Shown here piece by piece: positions 47,897 to 56,858 of a stretch of DNA of 64,000 nt. The notes under the pieces are model-generated. The model was not told the DNA's origin. It made no database searches and saw only the letters and a list, made by a program, of their open reading frames with translations. Source of the DNA: Novosphingobium sp. (GTDB taxonomy: Bacteria > Pseudomonadota > Alphaproteobacteria > Sphingomonadales > Sphingomonadaceae); assembly GCA_017745295.1 (NCBI GenBank), contig JAGHZR010000002.1:124001-188000 (forward strand). Reading direction: 5' to 3'. Numbering within the stretch: the stretch's first letter is position 1; every line of letters begins with the position of its first letter. The translations under genes were made by a program, and so were the position numbers.

Positions 47897-49426
47897 TCAG
47901 GGAGCGGGAAGGGGCGCCGCCGCAGGCTGGCAGGCGCGGATCACTTCGGGGCGCGCAAGCTTGCCGCTGGCCGTGCGGGGCATGTCATTCGGCCAGACGT
48001 GGATGCGCTGCGGAACCATGTAAGCGGGCATGACCGTCCGGCAGTGCGCCATCAGGGCTTCGCGCGTTGCGCCGCCCAGCAGGGTCACGGCGACCTGCAC
48101 CGACTGGCCCAGCATCTCGTCCGGAAGGCCGAAGGCGACGACATCGGCGGCAAGGCCGCTGCGATGGACGAGGTCTTCCACTTCGTCCGGGCTGACGCGG
48201 TAGCCGCTGGTCTTGATGAGGGCGTCGTTGCGGCCGACGAACCACATGTCGCCGTCCTCGTCGATGCGGATGATATCGCCGCTGTAGACCACGGGTTCGT
48301 CGCCGATCAGGCCGAAGAGCTCGGGGCAGGGACGGATTTTCTCGGCGGTCGCCTCCGGAAGGTTCCAGTAGCCCTGGCTGACGAGCGGGCCGCGGTGGAC
48401 GAGTTCGCCCTGTTCGCCGGGACCGGCGACGCCCTCGCCATGCCGGATCACGAAGACGTCCGCTCCGGGAATGGCGCGGCCGATCGATCCCATCTTCGCC
48501 GTGAAGCGCTCCGGGGCGAGGTAGGTCGAACGGAACGCTTCCGTGAGACCATACATCAGGTAAATCTGTGCCTTGCCAAATGTATGTGACATCAATTCGA
48601 GGATGTTGCGCGGTATCGTTCCGCCCGAATTGGTCACATAGCGCAGCGCGGGAAGCGGCGTCGGTGTGGCGGCGAGCAGTCGCACCAGCTGTATCCACAG
48701 CGGCGGTACGGCAGCCAGCCCGGTCACGGCATGGCGTTCGAGCGAGCGGACGATCTCGCTGGCCATCGGCACGGGCTGGTGCACCACGCTGCCACCCACC
48801 AGCATCATCGTCGTGAGCTGGTTGAAGCCGTAGTCGAAGCTGTAGGGCAGCACGCTCAGAACCCGGTCCGCTTCGGCAAGGTCAAGGTATTCCGCCACGG
48901 AACGCGCGCCTTGCAGCACATTGGCGTGGCTGAGCATCACACCCTTGGGCTTCCCGGTCGATCCGGAGGTGTAGATGATCGCCGCGAGATCGTCGGGGTA
49001 TCGTGGCAGTGGTTCGAAGGTCTGGTCAGGAAGGTCTGCGAGTGTGCTCAAGATGCGCGCTGGATCGAGGCCGGAGGCGACGAGCATACGCGCCATCGCA
49101 GGCTCGACCACCAGCAGCGAAGCTTCGCAATCCTCGGCGACGAAGCGGACCTGCCCGGCGGTCCATGCCGTGCTGATGTCGACCAGCACGGCGCCTGCGC
49201 GGGTGACGCCGAGCAAGGCTTCCACTTCGGTGATGCCCTTGCGGACTTGCACGAGAACCCGGTCTCCCGGACGGACGCCGTGCGCGACGAGCTGGGCGGC
49301 GACGGCGCCCGCGCGGGCATCGACTTCGGCATACGTCGCCTCGCGGGCAGGGTCGATGAGGAAGACTTTTTCGGCATGCTTCGGCAGATTGGCCGCGAAA
49401 AGTTCGTGGAGGGTTTCGGCGATCAT
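47897..49426 (-). CDS. AMP-dependent acyl/aminoacyl ligase, exosortase-A-associated type
   Basis: A 509-residue ANL-superfamily adenylating enzyme. ATP motif AAIIYTSGSTGKPKGVMLSH (about 152-171), YLMYGLTEAFRSTYL (A5), YSGDIIRIDEDGDMWFVGRNDALIKTSGYRVSP (A7-A8; GRNDALIKTSGYR) and the C-terminal Lys in MPRTASGKLARPEV (A10) are all present, so it should activate a carboxylic acid as the adenylate and pass it to a thiol. With an ACP gene next to it, the acceptor is probably that ACP. The acid is unknown. Overlaps the acetyltransferase gene by four bases. Confidence 0.9.
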   Translation of the reverse strand: MIAETLHELFAANLPKHAEKVFLIDPAREATYAEVDARAGAVAAQLVAHGVRPGDRVLVQVRKGITEVEALLGVTRAGAVLVDISTAWTAGQVRFVAEDCEASLLVVEPAMARMLVASGLDPARILSTLADLPDQTFEPLPRYPDDLAAIIYTSGSTGKPKGVMLSHANVLQGARSVAEYLDLAEADRVLSVLPYSFDYGFNQLTTMMLVGGSVVHQPVPMASEIVRSLERHAVTGLAAVPPLWIQLVRLLAATPTPLPALRYVTNSGGTIPRNILELMSHTFGKAQIYLMYGLTEAFRSTYLAPERFTAKMGSIGRAIPGADVFVIRHGEGVAGPGEQGELVHRGPLVSQGYWNLPEATAEKIRPCPELFGLIGDEPVVYSGDIIRIDEDGDMWFVGRNDALIKTSGYRVSPDEVEDLVHRSGLAADVVAFGLPDEMLGQSVQVAVTLLGGATREALMAHCRTVMPAYMVPQRIHVWPNDMPRTASGKLARPEVIRACQPAAAPLPAP

Positions 49427-50013
49427 CGAAGCGGTCCCAATCGCGGGTAGATCCGGGCCGGGGAGCCGACGACGATCGAGTCCGGGGGGACATCGGTGGT
49501 GACGGCGGTGTTGGCGGCGATCCGCACCCGGTCTCCCACCCGGATCGCGCCGAGCACGGTCGAGTTGACGCCAATGAAGACATCGTCGCCTATCACCGGA
49601 GCGCCCTCGCGCATGTTGGAGCCGATGGTGACGTTGTGCATCACTCCGAGCCGGTCGCCGATCACCGCGTCGGGGTGGATCGAAAGCGATCCCTCGTTGT
49701 TGACGATGTGGAAGTCCCGGCCCAGCGTGGCGGCGGGGGGGATCCAGATCTTGGTCACATTGGCCAGGAAGAGATTGGCGAAACCGTACGTTCTGGAAAC
49801 GAGCGCGCGGGCCAGTGAATGGCGCAGGCTGCGTCCCCAGCGTCCGTAGCGGTAGAGGCTGAGCGAGAGGAAGGCCCCGCTCAGCACCGTGCCGCCGTGA
49901 CGCCGGTAGTCGCTCCGAAGCGTCGACCAGGCATCCGGGTGCGCGGCCACGAGCGCGCTCTCAGACGAGATCGAGCGTGCGCTCGATCTCGTCGATGTCT
50001 GCTGTGAAAGCAT
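49423..50013 (-). CDS. Serine-acetyltransferase-like hexapeptide acyltransferase
   Basis: A 196-residue left-handed beta-helix acyltransferase of the CysE/LbH-SAT type. A short helical N-terminus (AHPDAWSTLRSDYRRHGG) is followed by a hydrophobic stretch and hexapeptide repeats: SIHPDAVIGDRLGVMHNVTI, GSNMREGAPVIGDDVFIGVN, RVRIAANTAVTTDVPPDSIV, VGSPARIYP. The His of LGVMHNVTIG is the likely catalytic base. In polysaccharide loci such enzymes acetylate sugars or make an acetylated precursor. The start is uncertain: ATG 50013 has a good ribosome site (GGAAGGAA) but overlaps the GT61 gene by 53 bases; GTG 49950 would begin just after that gene's stop. Confidence 0.85.
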   Translation of the reverse strand: MLSQQTSTRSSARSISSESALVAAHPDAWSTLRSDYRRHGGTVLSGAFLSLSLYRYGRWGRSLRHSLARALVSRTYGFANLFLANVTKIWIPPAATLGRDFHIVNNEGSLSIHPDAVIGDRLGVMHNVTIGSNMREGAPVIGDDVFIGVNSTVLGAIRVGDRVRIAANTAVTTDVPPDSIVVGSPARIYPRLGPLR

Positions 50014-51052
50014 CGTTGGTTCCTTCCCCGACGACCAGCGCGTAGTCCTGTCCCTGCCGGTCGGTGAGCAGCTTGAGCGCCGATACCGCCCGGCGGGGCG
50101 GCTGGATGACGAAGGCGCAGGCGTCCGGCGGCATCGCCACCAGTCCGTGGACGAGGTGGCTGCCCTCGACCCCGGCGACGACACGCGCGCCGCCGCAGGC
50201 GCGGACGATCTCGGTGAGGTCGGCGTGGCTGGGATCGAGCACCTGAAAGCCGCGCTTCACGGCCAGATGCTCGGCTATGCGACGCTCTCCCGCCAGTACG
50301 CGGGCATCGCCGCTGGTTCCGCGCAGTAGGAAAGTGCCGGGATGACGCTCTCCTGGCGCGCGCACGAGCCTTCGCCGCATCGCTTCCGCGCGCTGGCGCT
50401 TGTGGTCGTTGTGGGCGCTATCGTCGAAAACCACGAGATCGCGGAACAGCGCCGAAGTCCCGCGTGCGGGCAGCATGTCGAGCGCGCGTTCGTATTGGGG
50501 CAGGTGGCCGACGGGCCAGTGCGTGGTGAAAGGAATGCCCGCGGTTTCCGCCAGGCGATAGGTCAGGCAATCGTCGCTCAGCCAATTGCCGAACCAGCGG
50601 TTGCCGAGCCAGGATTCGTAGAGTGCCATGCCCGCTTCCTCGCGCGGGGCAAGCGCAAGCGGTCGATAGCGCGAGCGCTGTCGCAAGTGCCGCGCAGCCC
50701 CGGCGGCATAGAGCACCCCGTCATGAAGCAGCACGTTCTTGAGGCGATAGCCCAAGGTCGCGGATTGCCGGGAGCCGAAGCCGCCCCGGAAGTGCTGTAC
50801 GACTTCGCCGAGCGACGCGAATTCCGCTCGGACGATGCGTTCGAGCTGTCCGGGCAGGACTTTCGCGGGACGGACCTCCAGCGTGGTGCCCGGCGCGATC
50901 TGCCACTGCTCCACGGCAGCGGCGGCAATGTCCGGCGGGGACCCTCGCAGCAACCTCGCCGCCATCGTGGCGGTAGGGCGCAAGGAGAAGGCCCGGCGCG
51001 GAGCGGCGCGAACCGGCTCAGCGTCCAGCGAACGGGTCAGGCCGGGATTCAT
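49961..51052 (-). CDS. Glycosyltransferase family 61-like protein
   Basis: A 363-residue protein without signal peptide or membrane helices. The C-terminal half has the GT61 (DUF563) pattern: LFRDLVVFDDSAHNDHKRQR, FLLRGTSGDARVLAGERRIA, FQVLDPSHADLTEIVRACGG, and the nucleotide-sugar-site block ARVVAGVEGSHLVHGLVAMPP. GT61 enzymes add xylose, GlcNAc or similar sugars. First gene of a minus-strand run leading to the acetyltransferase, ligase, ACP and decarboxylase. Opposite it, 213 bases away, a GT4 gene starts, so the gap holds a divergent promoter, including the palindrome TTTGCATGCAAA. Confidence 0.8.
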   Translation of the reverse strand: MNPGLTRSLDAEPVRAAPRRAFSLRPTATMAARLLRGSPPDIAAAAVEQWQIAPGTTLEVRPAKVLPGQLERIVRAEFASLGEVVQHFRGGFGSRQSATLGYRLKNVLLHDGVLYAAGAARHLRQRSRYRPLALAPREEAGMALYESWLGNRWFGNWLSDDCLTYRLAETAGIPFTTHWPVGHLPQYERALDMLPARGTSALFRDLVVFDDSAHNDHKRQRAEAMRRRLVRAPGERHPGTFLLRGTSGDARVLAGERRIAEHLAVKRGFQVLDPSHADLTEIVRACGGARVVAGVEGSHLVHGLVAMPPDACAFVIQPPRRAVSALKLLTDRQGQDYALVVGEGTNDAFTADIDEIERTLDLV

Positions 51053-51147
51053 GAGTGCGCGGCTCCGGCCGAACGCTTTCCTGTCGGTCTCGATGGCAGG
51101 AGGCGTGGTGGTCTCGGCAAGGCATGTCTCCGCAAGTTCGTATCACG

Positions 51148-51159
51148 TTTGCATGCAAA
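51148..51159. promoter_or_regulatory. Perfect 12-base palindrome in a divergent promoter region
   Basis: TTTGCATGCAAA, between the divergent GT61 and GT4 genes. A possible binding site for a dimeric regulator. No regulator gene is adjacent. Confidence 0.3.
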
Positions 51160-51265
51160 AGCGCTGGAGCGCATCCGGGGGATCGGGACCCCACGGACCA
51201 CCGGTCAAATCCCATTGGGAAAAGTCGCAATGCCCGTCCGTGCGGTCTTGCGTCATAATTCGGGC

Positions 51266-52483
51266 ATGACGATCGATCGGGACGGAGCGGCGCCGCGGGT
51301 CGCCTACCTCACCAATGTCTACCCAAAGATCAGCCACAGCTTCATCCGCACAGAGATCGCCGCGCTGGAGCGCCGGGGCTATTTGGTAAGCCGCTTCACC
51401 GTGCGCTGCGCGCAGGAGCGCTTCGACGATCCCGAAGATCGTGCGGAAGCCGAGCGAACCGCAGCTTTGCTGGAGGATCGCGGCGGTCTGGCAGCGGCTG
51501 TCCTGGCCTGCCTCGCGACGCAGCCGCATCGGGTGCCGGGAGCATGGAAACTGGCGTGGCGGTCGAGCGGCAGGCGCATGATAACGGCCTGCGCCTATTT
51601 TGCGGAGGCGGCGCTGCTGGCGCGGCGGTTGCGACAGGAAGGGATCCGGCATGTCCACGTTCATTTCGGCACCAATCCCGCGACCGTGGCCCGGCTTGCG
51701 AGCAGGCTGGCGCCCGTAACCTACAGCTTCACCGTGCATGGGCCGGACGAGTTCGACGATCCGCGCGGCCTCGACTTGTCCGGCAAGATCGCCGAGGCGG
51801 CCTTTGTGGTCGGCATCTCCCGGTTCGGGCGAGGGCAGTTGATGCGCTGGGCAGCGCTATCCGACTGGGGGCGCATTCACGTCGTGCCCTGCGCCGCCTC
51901 GCCGCGTTTCCTCGCGGCAGAAGCGGTGTTCGCAGACGTACCCGAGCGGCCGCACTTCCTCTGTATCGCCCGGCTCAGCGCCCAGAAGGGGCTGCCTCTG
52001 CTGCTAGAGGCCGCAGCCAAGGTCGCCGCGCGTCGGCCGATCACGCTCGACATCATCGGCGACGGCGAGGACCGTGCGGCAATCGAACGGCAGATCGCGC
52101 AAGCGGGCCTGGGCGGTGTCGTTAGCCTTCGGGGATGGGCCACGCCGGAAGCGATCCGGGCCGCCCTGAACGACGCCCGCGCGCTGGTGGTGCCGAGTTT
52201 CGCCGAAGGCCTGCCGGTGGTCATCATGGAGGCCATGGCCTGTCGTCGCCCGGTCATCGCCACGGCCATCGCCGGTATCCCCGAACTGGTGGACCGTAGC
52301 GCGGGCTGGCTCGTGCCCTCCGGCTCCGTAGGGGCGCTTGCCGCCGCTCTCGATGCGGCGCTGGACGCGAGTGCGCAGGAGCTTGCCGCCAAAGGTGAAC
52401 AGGGGCATCAGCGCGTGCTCGAACGCCACGATCCCGAGCGCAGCGCGACCAGACTGTCTACCTTGCTGGCACCGTTTCTCTAG
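51266..52483 (+). CDS. Glycosyltransferase family 4
   Basis: A 405-residue GT-B glycosyltransferase. The N-terminal acceptor domain begins RVAYLTNVYPKISHSFIRTE. The C-terminal nucleotide-sugar domain has FLCIARLSAQKGLPLLLEAA, DIIGDGEDRAAIERQIAQAG, VSLRGWATPEAIRAAL, VVPSFAEGLPVVIMEAMACR (E-x7-E motif) and PVIATAIAGIPELV. The FTVHGPDEFDD segment is typical of exosortase/colanic-type GT4 enzymes. It starts at ATG 51266; an in-frame ATG at 51230 (MPVRAVLRH) is possible and has a slightly better ribosome site. It is the only plus-strand gene among the minus-strand polysaccharide genes here and ends 8 bases from the convergent dioxygenase gene. Confidence 0.9.
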   Translation: MTIDRDGAAPRVAYLTNVYPKISHSFIRTEIAALERRGYLVSRFTVRCAQERFDDPEDRAEAERTAALLEDRGGLAAAVLACLATQPHRVPGAWKLAWRSSGRRMITACAYFAEAALLARRLRQEGIRHVHVHFGTNPATVARLASRLAPVTYSFTVHGPDEFDDPRGLDLSGKIAEAAFVVGISRFGRGQLMRWAALSDWGRIHVVPCAASPRFLAAEAVFADVPERPHFLCIARLSAQKGLPLLLEAAAKVAARRPITLDIIGDGEDRAAIERQIAQAGLGGVVSLRGWATPEAIRAALNDARALVVPSFAEGLPVVIMEAMACRRPVIATAIAGIPELVDRSAGWLVPSGSVGALAAALDAALDASAQELAAKGEQGHQRVLERHDPERSATRLSTLLAPFL

Positions 52484-52490
52484 CAGCAGA

Positions 52491-53447
52491 TCAGAGGCCG
52501 GCGGGCGGGATCAGCTTGAGCAATGTCGGCAAATGTCGCCGCCAGAGTGCCGCACCGCGCTGCCGTTCGGGCAGGCGGCGGACCATCCACTCGATATCTT
52601 TCCGGGACAGTCCGGTTCGTTCGCAAAGGAAGGGATGGCGCGGCGGATTGGCGAAGTAACTGTAGAACAGTGCGGCCCGGTCGCGCGAGACGGCCGGTTT
52701 TCCGCGATGAAAGTAACGGGCCGTATCGCAGAACACCACGGTGCCGCGCGGTCCTTCGCAGCTGACGATATCCTGCTCGTAGCCCGGTCCAAGGCGGTGT
52801 TCGAGTTCGGCGTCGTCGGACAGGGCATAAGTGAAGCCACGGGTATCGTCCTGGAGCGTGTCCGGCCGCGAAATCTGCTGGAACGGACCGCCCGCATCGT
52901 CCACGTCGTGAAGATAGACTGCGACTTTCAGCATCCGGCGGTCTTCCCAGTCGCGATGCCACTTGCGGGTGGAGATCGCCCGGCCGTCCGCGACCGTGTA
53001 GTTGATCGCCACGCCGTCGTAAGCGGCCTGGAGGCCGAGATAGGCTTCGGCGATATCGAGCAGCCGCTCCTGAAGCCCCCAGCGATAGATCATGGCATTG
53101 CGCACGATGCGCTCGGGCGGAACGATGATGAAAGGGCGTCCCCCAGCGGCGAGTTGGCGGGCGGGCTGCGCGAATTCTTCGGCCAGCATGGCAGCGCGGG
53201 CAAGGATCTCGTGGCTGCCCGGAATGCCCAGCGCATCGAGATTGGTTACGTGGATGCCTCGCGCTTCGAGATCCGAGACGACTTGCGCATCGATCCGGCC
53301 GAGATGCGGCAACGCAGGCCGGTGGCGCAGCAACGCCTGCTCGTAGCGGCGTCCCAGCCAGCTGCGGACAGGAGGCTGGTTGAACAGCTTGAGCGTCGTT
53401 CGCGCGGGGAGGTCGCGCAGCCAGCGGCTGTCACGTGAACCGATCAT
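52491..53447 (-). CDS. Phytanoyl-CoA-dioxygenase-like Fe(II)/2-oxoglutarate oxygenase
   Basis: A 318-residue protein with the double-stranded beta-helix ligands of PhyH-type oxygenases: H164 and D166 in RKWHRDWED, and distal H247 in ARYFHRGKP, followed by the 2-oxoglutarate-type Arg/Lys. DVDDAGGPFQQISRP and GTVVFCDTARYF are typical surroundings. It would hydroxylate a small or lipid-like substrate, or a sugar or acyl group, using O2. It is the last gene of an operon joined by four-base overlaps to a BY-kinase-like ATPase, Wzz and export genes, so a role in modifying the polysaccharide or its lipid carrier is likely, though not shown. The substrate is unknown. Confidence 0.82.
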   Translation of the reverse strand: MIGSRDSRWLRDLPARTTLKLFNQPPVRSWLGRRYEQALLRHRPALPHLGRIDAQVVSDLEARGIHVTNLDALGIPGSHEILARAAMLAEEFAQPARQLAAGGRPFIIVPPERIVRNAMIYRWGLQERLLDIAEAYLGLQAAYDGVAINYTVADGRAISTRKWHRDWEDRRMLKVAVYLHDVDDAGGPFQQISRPDTLQDDTRGFTYALSDDAELEHRLGPGYEQDIVSCEGPRGTVVFCDTARYFHRGKPAVSRDRAALFYSYFANPPRHPFLCERTGLSRKDIEWMVRRLPERQRGAALWRRHLPTLLKLIPPAGL

Positions 53448-54214
53448 CCTGCCTCACCCGTCGCATCGCGATAATAGCCGTAGTCGCCGAGCCGCGCCGG
53501 GGCGGAGAGCGCCATGTTGAGGATCGAGCCGACAATCGGCGTCGCGCCGAGCGCGTTCGACACTTCGAGAACGCCGCTCTTGCGGCTGCGGCCCTCCTGC
53601 GCGACCAGTAGCACGCCGTCCACGGCCCGCGCGATATGCAGGAGATCGTCGCCGATCAGCGCCGGGGGGGTATCGATCAGGCAGATCGCGGTCTCGTCCT
53701 CGGCGGCGATGTGCCGCAAGGCGTGGCCCAGGCGCGGGGAAGCCAGCAATTGCTCGGCGCGGGGCTGGGCACGCCGGGCGCGATGGATGGCCAGGTCGAA
53801 GCCGTCGATCTCCACGGCGGTATCGCGCCAGCCGGCCTCTCCGGCAAGGAAGTCGTCGATGCCCGGCCTGTCATTCGTCAGGCCCAGCCGCGCACCGAGG
53901 CTGGGGCGCCGCAAGTCCAGTTCGACGAGGACGGTCGGTCGTACCCGGCTGAGCACGGCTGCAAGGTTCGCCGCGACATGGGTCTTGCCGTTGCCCGCCT
54001 CCACCGAAGTGATCGCCAGGACACGGTGCCCGCTCGCCTCGACATGGGCGAGCAGGGCGGAGCGGATCATGAAGAAGGGATAGAGCTGCTCGCTCATCTG
54101 CCCGAAGCCGGAAATGCGGTTGGCCGCGAGATGCTCCGGATCGAGCGTGAAAGTCGCCGTGCCTGCTTCGTCGATCCGGCGCCGCAGCGGCGGGATTCCG
54201 GGTTCCGCATTCAT
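53444..54214 (-). CDS. BY-kinase/CpsD-type ATPase of polysaccharide export
   Basis: A 256-residue cytoplasmic P-loop ATPase of the CpsD/CapB/ParA-like group that pairs with Wzz co-polymerases. Walker A is SVEAGNGKTHVAANLA (about 70-85), Walker A' is TVLVELDLRRPS, and Walker B is ICLIDTPPAL. The C-terminus carries a small Tyr cluster (DYGYYRD), fewer than in typical tyrosine autokinases, which may be the autophosphorylation site. It controls chain length and export by cycling phosphorylation. It is separate from, but overlaps by four bases, the Wzz gene, the split arrangement seen in Gram-positives and in exosortase-associated loci. Confidence 0.88.
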   Translation of the reverse strand: MNAEPGIPPLRRRIDEAGTATFTLDPEHLAANRISGFGQMSEQLYPFFMIRSALLAHVEASGHRVLAITSVEAGNGKTHVAANLAAVLSRVRPTVLVELDLRRPSLGARLGLTNDRPGIDDFLAGEAGWRDTAVEIDGFDLAIHRARRAQPRAEQLLASPRLGHALRHIAAEDETAICLIDTPPALIGDDLLHIARAVDGVLLVAQEGRSRKSGVLEVSNALGATPIVGSILNMALSAPARLGDYGYYRDATGEAG

Positions 54215-55704
54215 GGCCTTACTCCCCAGGGCAGGCCGGGGACATAGCTTTCCAGCCGCAAGACGAGCGCCCGCGGCAAAAGCGAAAAGCGCGTCTCTTC
54301 GGCCAGCAACGGCACCACGCCGAAGGAAGGGACCTGCGTCGTCCGGGCCAGGGTATCGGCGCCGTGGATCGTGCCGCTCAGCAGCTCGAAGGCGACGATC
54401 ATACAGAGACCGAAGCCCGCACCGCCCGCCAGCCCCAGCGCGAGCAGCATGACCGGCTTCAGGCCGAGCGGTTGAAGCGGCAGGCTGGGCTGGTCGACGA
54501 CGGTGAAGCGCTCGCCCTTGTCCTCGGACTGGAGGTTCGCGGCGACTTGCGCCTCAAGCTGCTTTTCGCGCAGGGAATCGTACTGGCGCTTGATGTTGTC
54601 GTACTCCCGCTCGATCATGTTGAGTTCGTAGGCGGCCTGGGGGGCCTGGGCGGCGCGCTGGTCGAGATCGGCCATCGTGCGGATCAGCTCGGAACGGCGG
54701 CTCGCCAGCACGTCGATTCGCTGGCGACCCGCGGCGATCTCGGTGCCGATCACGTTCGATCCGTGCGGGGCAAGATCGGAAAGCGCTGCTTTCTGGCGCT
54801 CCACTTCGGCCCGCGCGGCGATGACATCCGGAAAGGCGTCCGAATGGACCGCCAGAAGCTGGGCGAGGCGGTCTTCGGCGCGGCGCAATCCGTCGGCGCC
54901 GCTCGGCGGGGCCTGTTGCAGCTCCTGCTGCCGCGCGGCCAGCAGGCCGTTCTGCTGGACGATCCCCTGCGTCTCGGCATCGGTGCGCGATATCTCGGCG
55001 CGCAGGGCGGAACTGGACTGGGCGCTGAGGGCGACGCTGCTGGGCAGAGCCCCTGCGTAATGCGCTTCCACTTCGCGCCGCTTGTCCTCCAGATCGCGCA
55101 GTTGACGGCGCAGTTCCTCCGAGCGGCTTTCCAGGAAGGCGGCGGTGCCGGTCGCCTGCTCGGTGCGGAACCGCTTGTCCTCCACGAGGAACATGCGGGT
55201 GAGCTGCTCGGTGACGCTGCGCGCCTTGAGGGGATCGGGATACTTGAACGAAAGCGTGAAGGCGATCGTGCTGCCGCCGCCCCGCGCCTGGTCGGCTCCG
55301 ACCAGATCGACGCCGATATCCCGGCGCATCATGTCGAGAATGCCGGGAAAATCCATGGCCTCGCGTTGCTCGGGATAGAGACCGTTGCCACCAATCAGCC
55401 CGGCAAGACTGTCGCGGCTGACGATCTGCTGGCGGATCTTGGCGATGCGCTCGTCGGCGATATCGGTGAGCGGCGAGGCGACGAGGCTGGTCGGGATCTG
55501 CGGGGAATCGATCAGCAGCGTTGCAGCGGACTGGTAGACCGGCTTGCGCAAGGCGATGGCGATCCCGGCCGCGAGCAGGCCGAGCACGATCGGCGCGATC
55601 ATCCAGCGCCAGCGGCGGCGGAACATCGCCAGTATCTCGGCCGGACAGATGCCGATGCTGTCGGGGTCGATGCCGCGAGAAGCGGGCGTGGGCGGCGGGT
55701 TCAT
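54211..55704 (-). CDS. Wzz/GumC-type polysaccharide co-polymerase
   Basis: A 497-residue chain-length determinant of the exosortase-A-associated type. The first membrane helix is about 34-53 (MIAPIVLGLLAAGIAIALRK), followed by a periplasmic Wzz domain (YQSAATLLIDSPQIPTSLVA), long coiled coils (about 180-410, EELRRQLRDLEDKRREVEAH, YDNIKRQYDSLREKQLEAQ) and the Pro-rich second helix region (FTVVDQPSLPLQPLGLKP, about 420-460). It spans the inner membrane and joins Wza to the synthesis machinery, setting polymer length together with the ATPase encoded next. Four-base overlaps at both ends show tight coupling. Confidence 0.92.
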   Translation of the reverse strand: MNPPPTPASRGIDPDSIGICPAEILAMFRRRWRWMIAPIVLGLLAAGIAIALRKPVYQSAATLLIDSPQIPTSLVASPLTDIADERIAKIRQQIVSRDSLAGLIGGNGLYPEQREAMDFPGILDMMRRDIGVDLVGADQARGGGSTIAFTLSFKYPDPLKARSVTEQLTRMFLVEDKRFRTEQATGTAAFLESRSEELRRQLRDLEDKRREVEAHYAGALPSSVALSAQSSSALRAEISRTDAETQGIVQQNGLLAARQQELQQAPPSGADGLRRAEDRLAQLLAVHSDAFPDVIAARAEVERQKAALSDLAPHGSNVIGTEIAAGRQRIDVLASRRSELIRTMADLDQRAAQAPQAAYELNMIEREYDNIKRQYDSLREKQLEAQVAANLQSEDKGERFTVVDQPSLPLQPLGLKPVMLLALGLAGGAGFGLCMIVAFELLSGTIHGADTLARTTQVPSFGVVPLLAEETRFSLLPRALVLRLESYVPGLPWGVRP

Positions 55705-56858
55705 CTGCGCGGCATCCGGTAGATCAGTCCGGCGCGGACCGTCACCGCATTCAGCCGATCGGAGCCGAGACCGGTCCTTTGCTGATACTCCGCGCCGCCA
55801 TAGACGGTGAAGCGGCCATCGAGGCGATGTTCGTAGCGGGCATCGATACTCAGCACTTCCAGGTCGGGCCGGGCGCTGCCTTGCCCAATGCCTTGCGGAG
55901 AACGGCGGTATTCGCCCCGCGACAGGACGGTGCCGCGTTCGCTCGTTCGCCAGTCGAGGCTGGTGGAGGCAGAGACTTCCCGCTGAATGCCGCCGAAGCT
56001 GGTGACGATGGAAGCGACCGCGCCCGAAGCGCAGAAGCGAATGCGGCCCGGTTCGTGGCAGATGCTGGCGTTGCCCGAGAACTGCACCGGGCCGACCTGC
56101 CGCCCACCTGCCGGTTCAAGGCGGGAGATACGGGTCACCCCGGCCTCGACCACCAGGTTCCAGGTCTTGGGAAACCGGCGTGTCGCGCGCGCTGCGAGTG
56201 CCCAGCTGCGCGGATCGCCGCCGGTGCGTGACCGGCTGGCGACGAGTTGCCCGGTGAAGCCCAGGGTCGTTACCGGATCGATCCTCCGCTCGGCGCCGAA
56301 ATCGAGGAAGACGGCGCTGGTCGGGGCCAGCAGCAGCGACCGGCGCGGCGCGATGCGGTTCCAGCCGACGCGGCCGTTGAACGTGGTGAGCGTGCTCGTG
56401 GTATAGGTCAGCGCCTGCGATATTTCGTAGCGATCCTGAAGGCTGATCGGGTCGATGGCGCTGTCGAGGCTTGAGGCCAAAGCCTCGATCGGCAGGATGC
56501 GCTCGAAGGAGGCCTCGGTCCGGAAGGAGAGATATTCGTTCCGGCGGTGGTCCAGCGCCAGCTCCATCGCGCCGGTCAGGAGCGCGCCATATTCCCGCGC
56601 ATAGTGCCGATAGGAGAGGCTGCCGTCGGTCTCCAGGTTCGTCCGGTAGTCGAGCGTCCAGACCGCTTCAGCTTTTCCGGTGATCTGGCCTCCCAGCGTC
56701 AGCGCCTCATCGCCGGGGCGCAGGAAAGGGTTGCTGGCACCGAAAAGGCTCATGTCCACCTCGATATGGGGTCGGCTCTGTGCGCCGAGTGGTCCCGGCA
56801 GCAGAACGGCAAGGACGACACCGAAAGGAAAGGCCGGACCATGGCGCCGCCGCGTCAC
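55701..56858 (-). CDS. Outer-membrane beta-barrel protein of the polysaccharide locus
   Basis: A 385-residue secreted protein with a signal peptide (FPFGVVLAVLLPGPLGAQ) and many amphipathic strands (DGSLSYRHYAREYGALLTG, RNEYLSFRTEASFERI, LTYTTSTLTTFNGRVGWN), ending VTVRAGLIYRMPRR. Barrels of this kind stand next to Wza and Wzz genes in many exosortase-linked loci, where they may help the polymer cross the outer membrane. I recognise no enzyme motif. Overlaps the Wza gene and the Wzz gene by four bases each. An outer-membrane location is inferred from signal peptide and strand pattern; function unproven. Confidence 0.75.
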   Translation of the reverse strand: MTRRRHGPAFPFGVVLAVLLPGPLGAQSRPHIEVDMSLFGASNPFLRPGDEALTLGGQITGKAEAVWTLDYRTNLETDGSLSYRHYAREYGALLTGAMELALDHRRNEYLSFRTEASFERILPIEALASSLDSAIDPISLQDRYEISQALTYTTSTLTTFNGRVGWNRIAPRRSLLLAPTSAVFLDFGAERRIDPVTTLGFTGQLVASRSRTGGDPRSWALAARATRRFPKTWNLVVEAGVTRISRLEPAGGRQVGPVQFSGNASICHEPGRIRFCASGAVASIVTSFGGIQREVSASTSLDWRTSERGTVLSRGEYRRSPQGIGQGSARPDLEVLSIDARYEHRLDGRFTVYGGAEYQQRTGLGSDRLNAVTVRAGLIYRMPRR

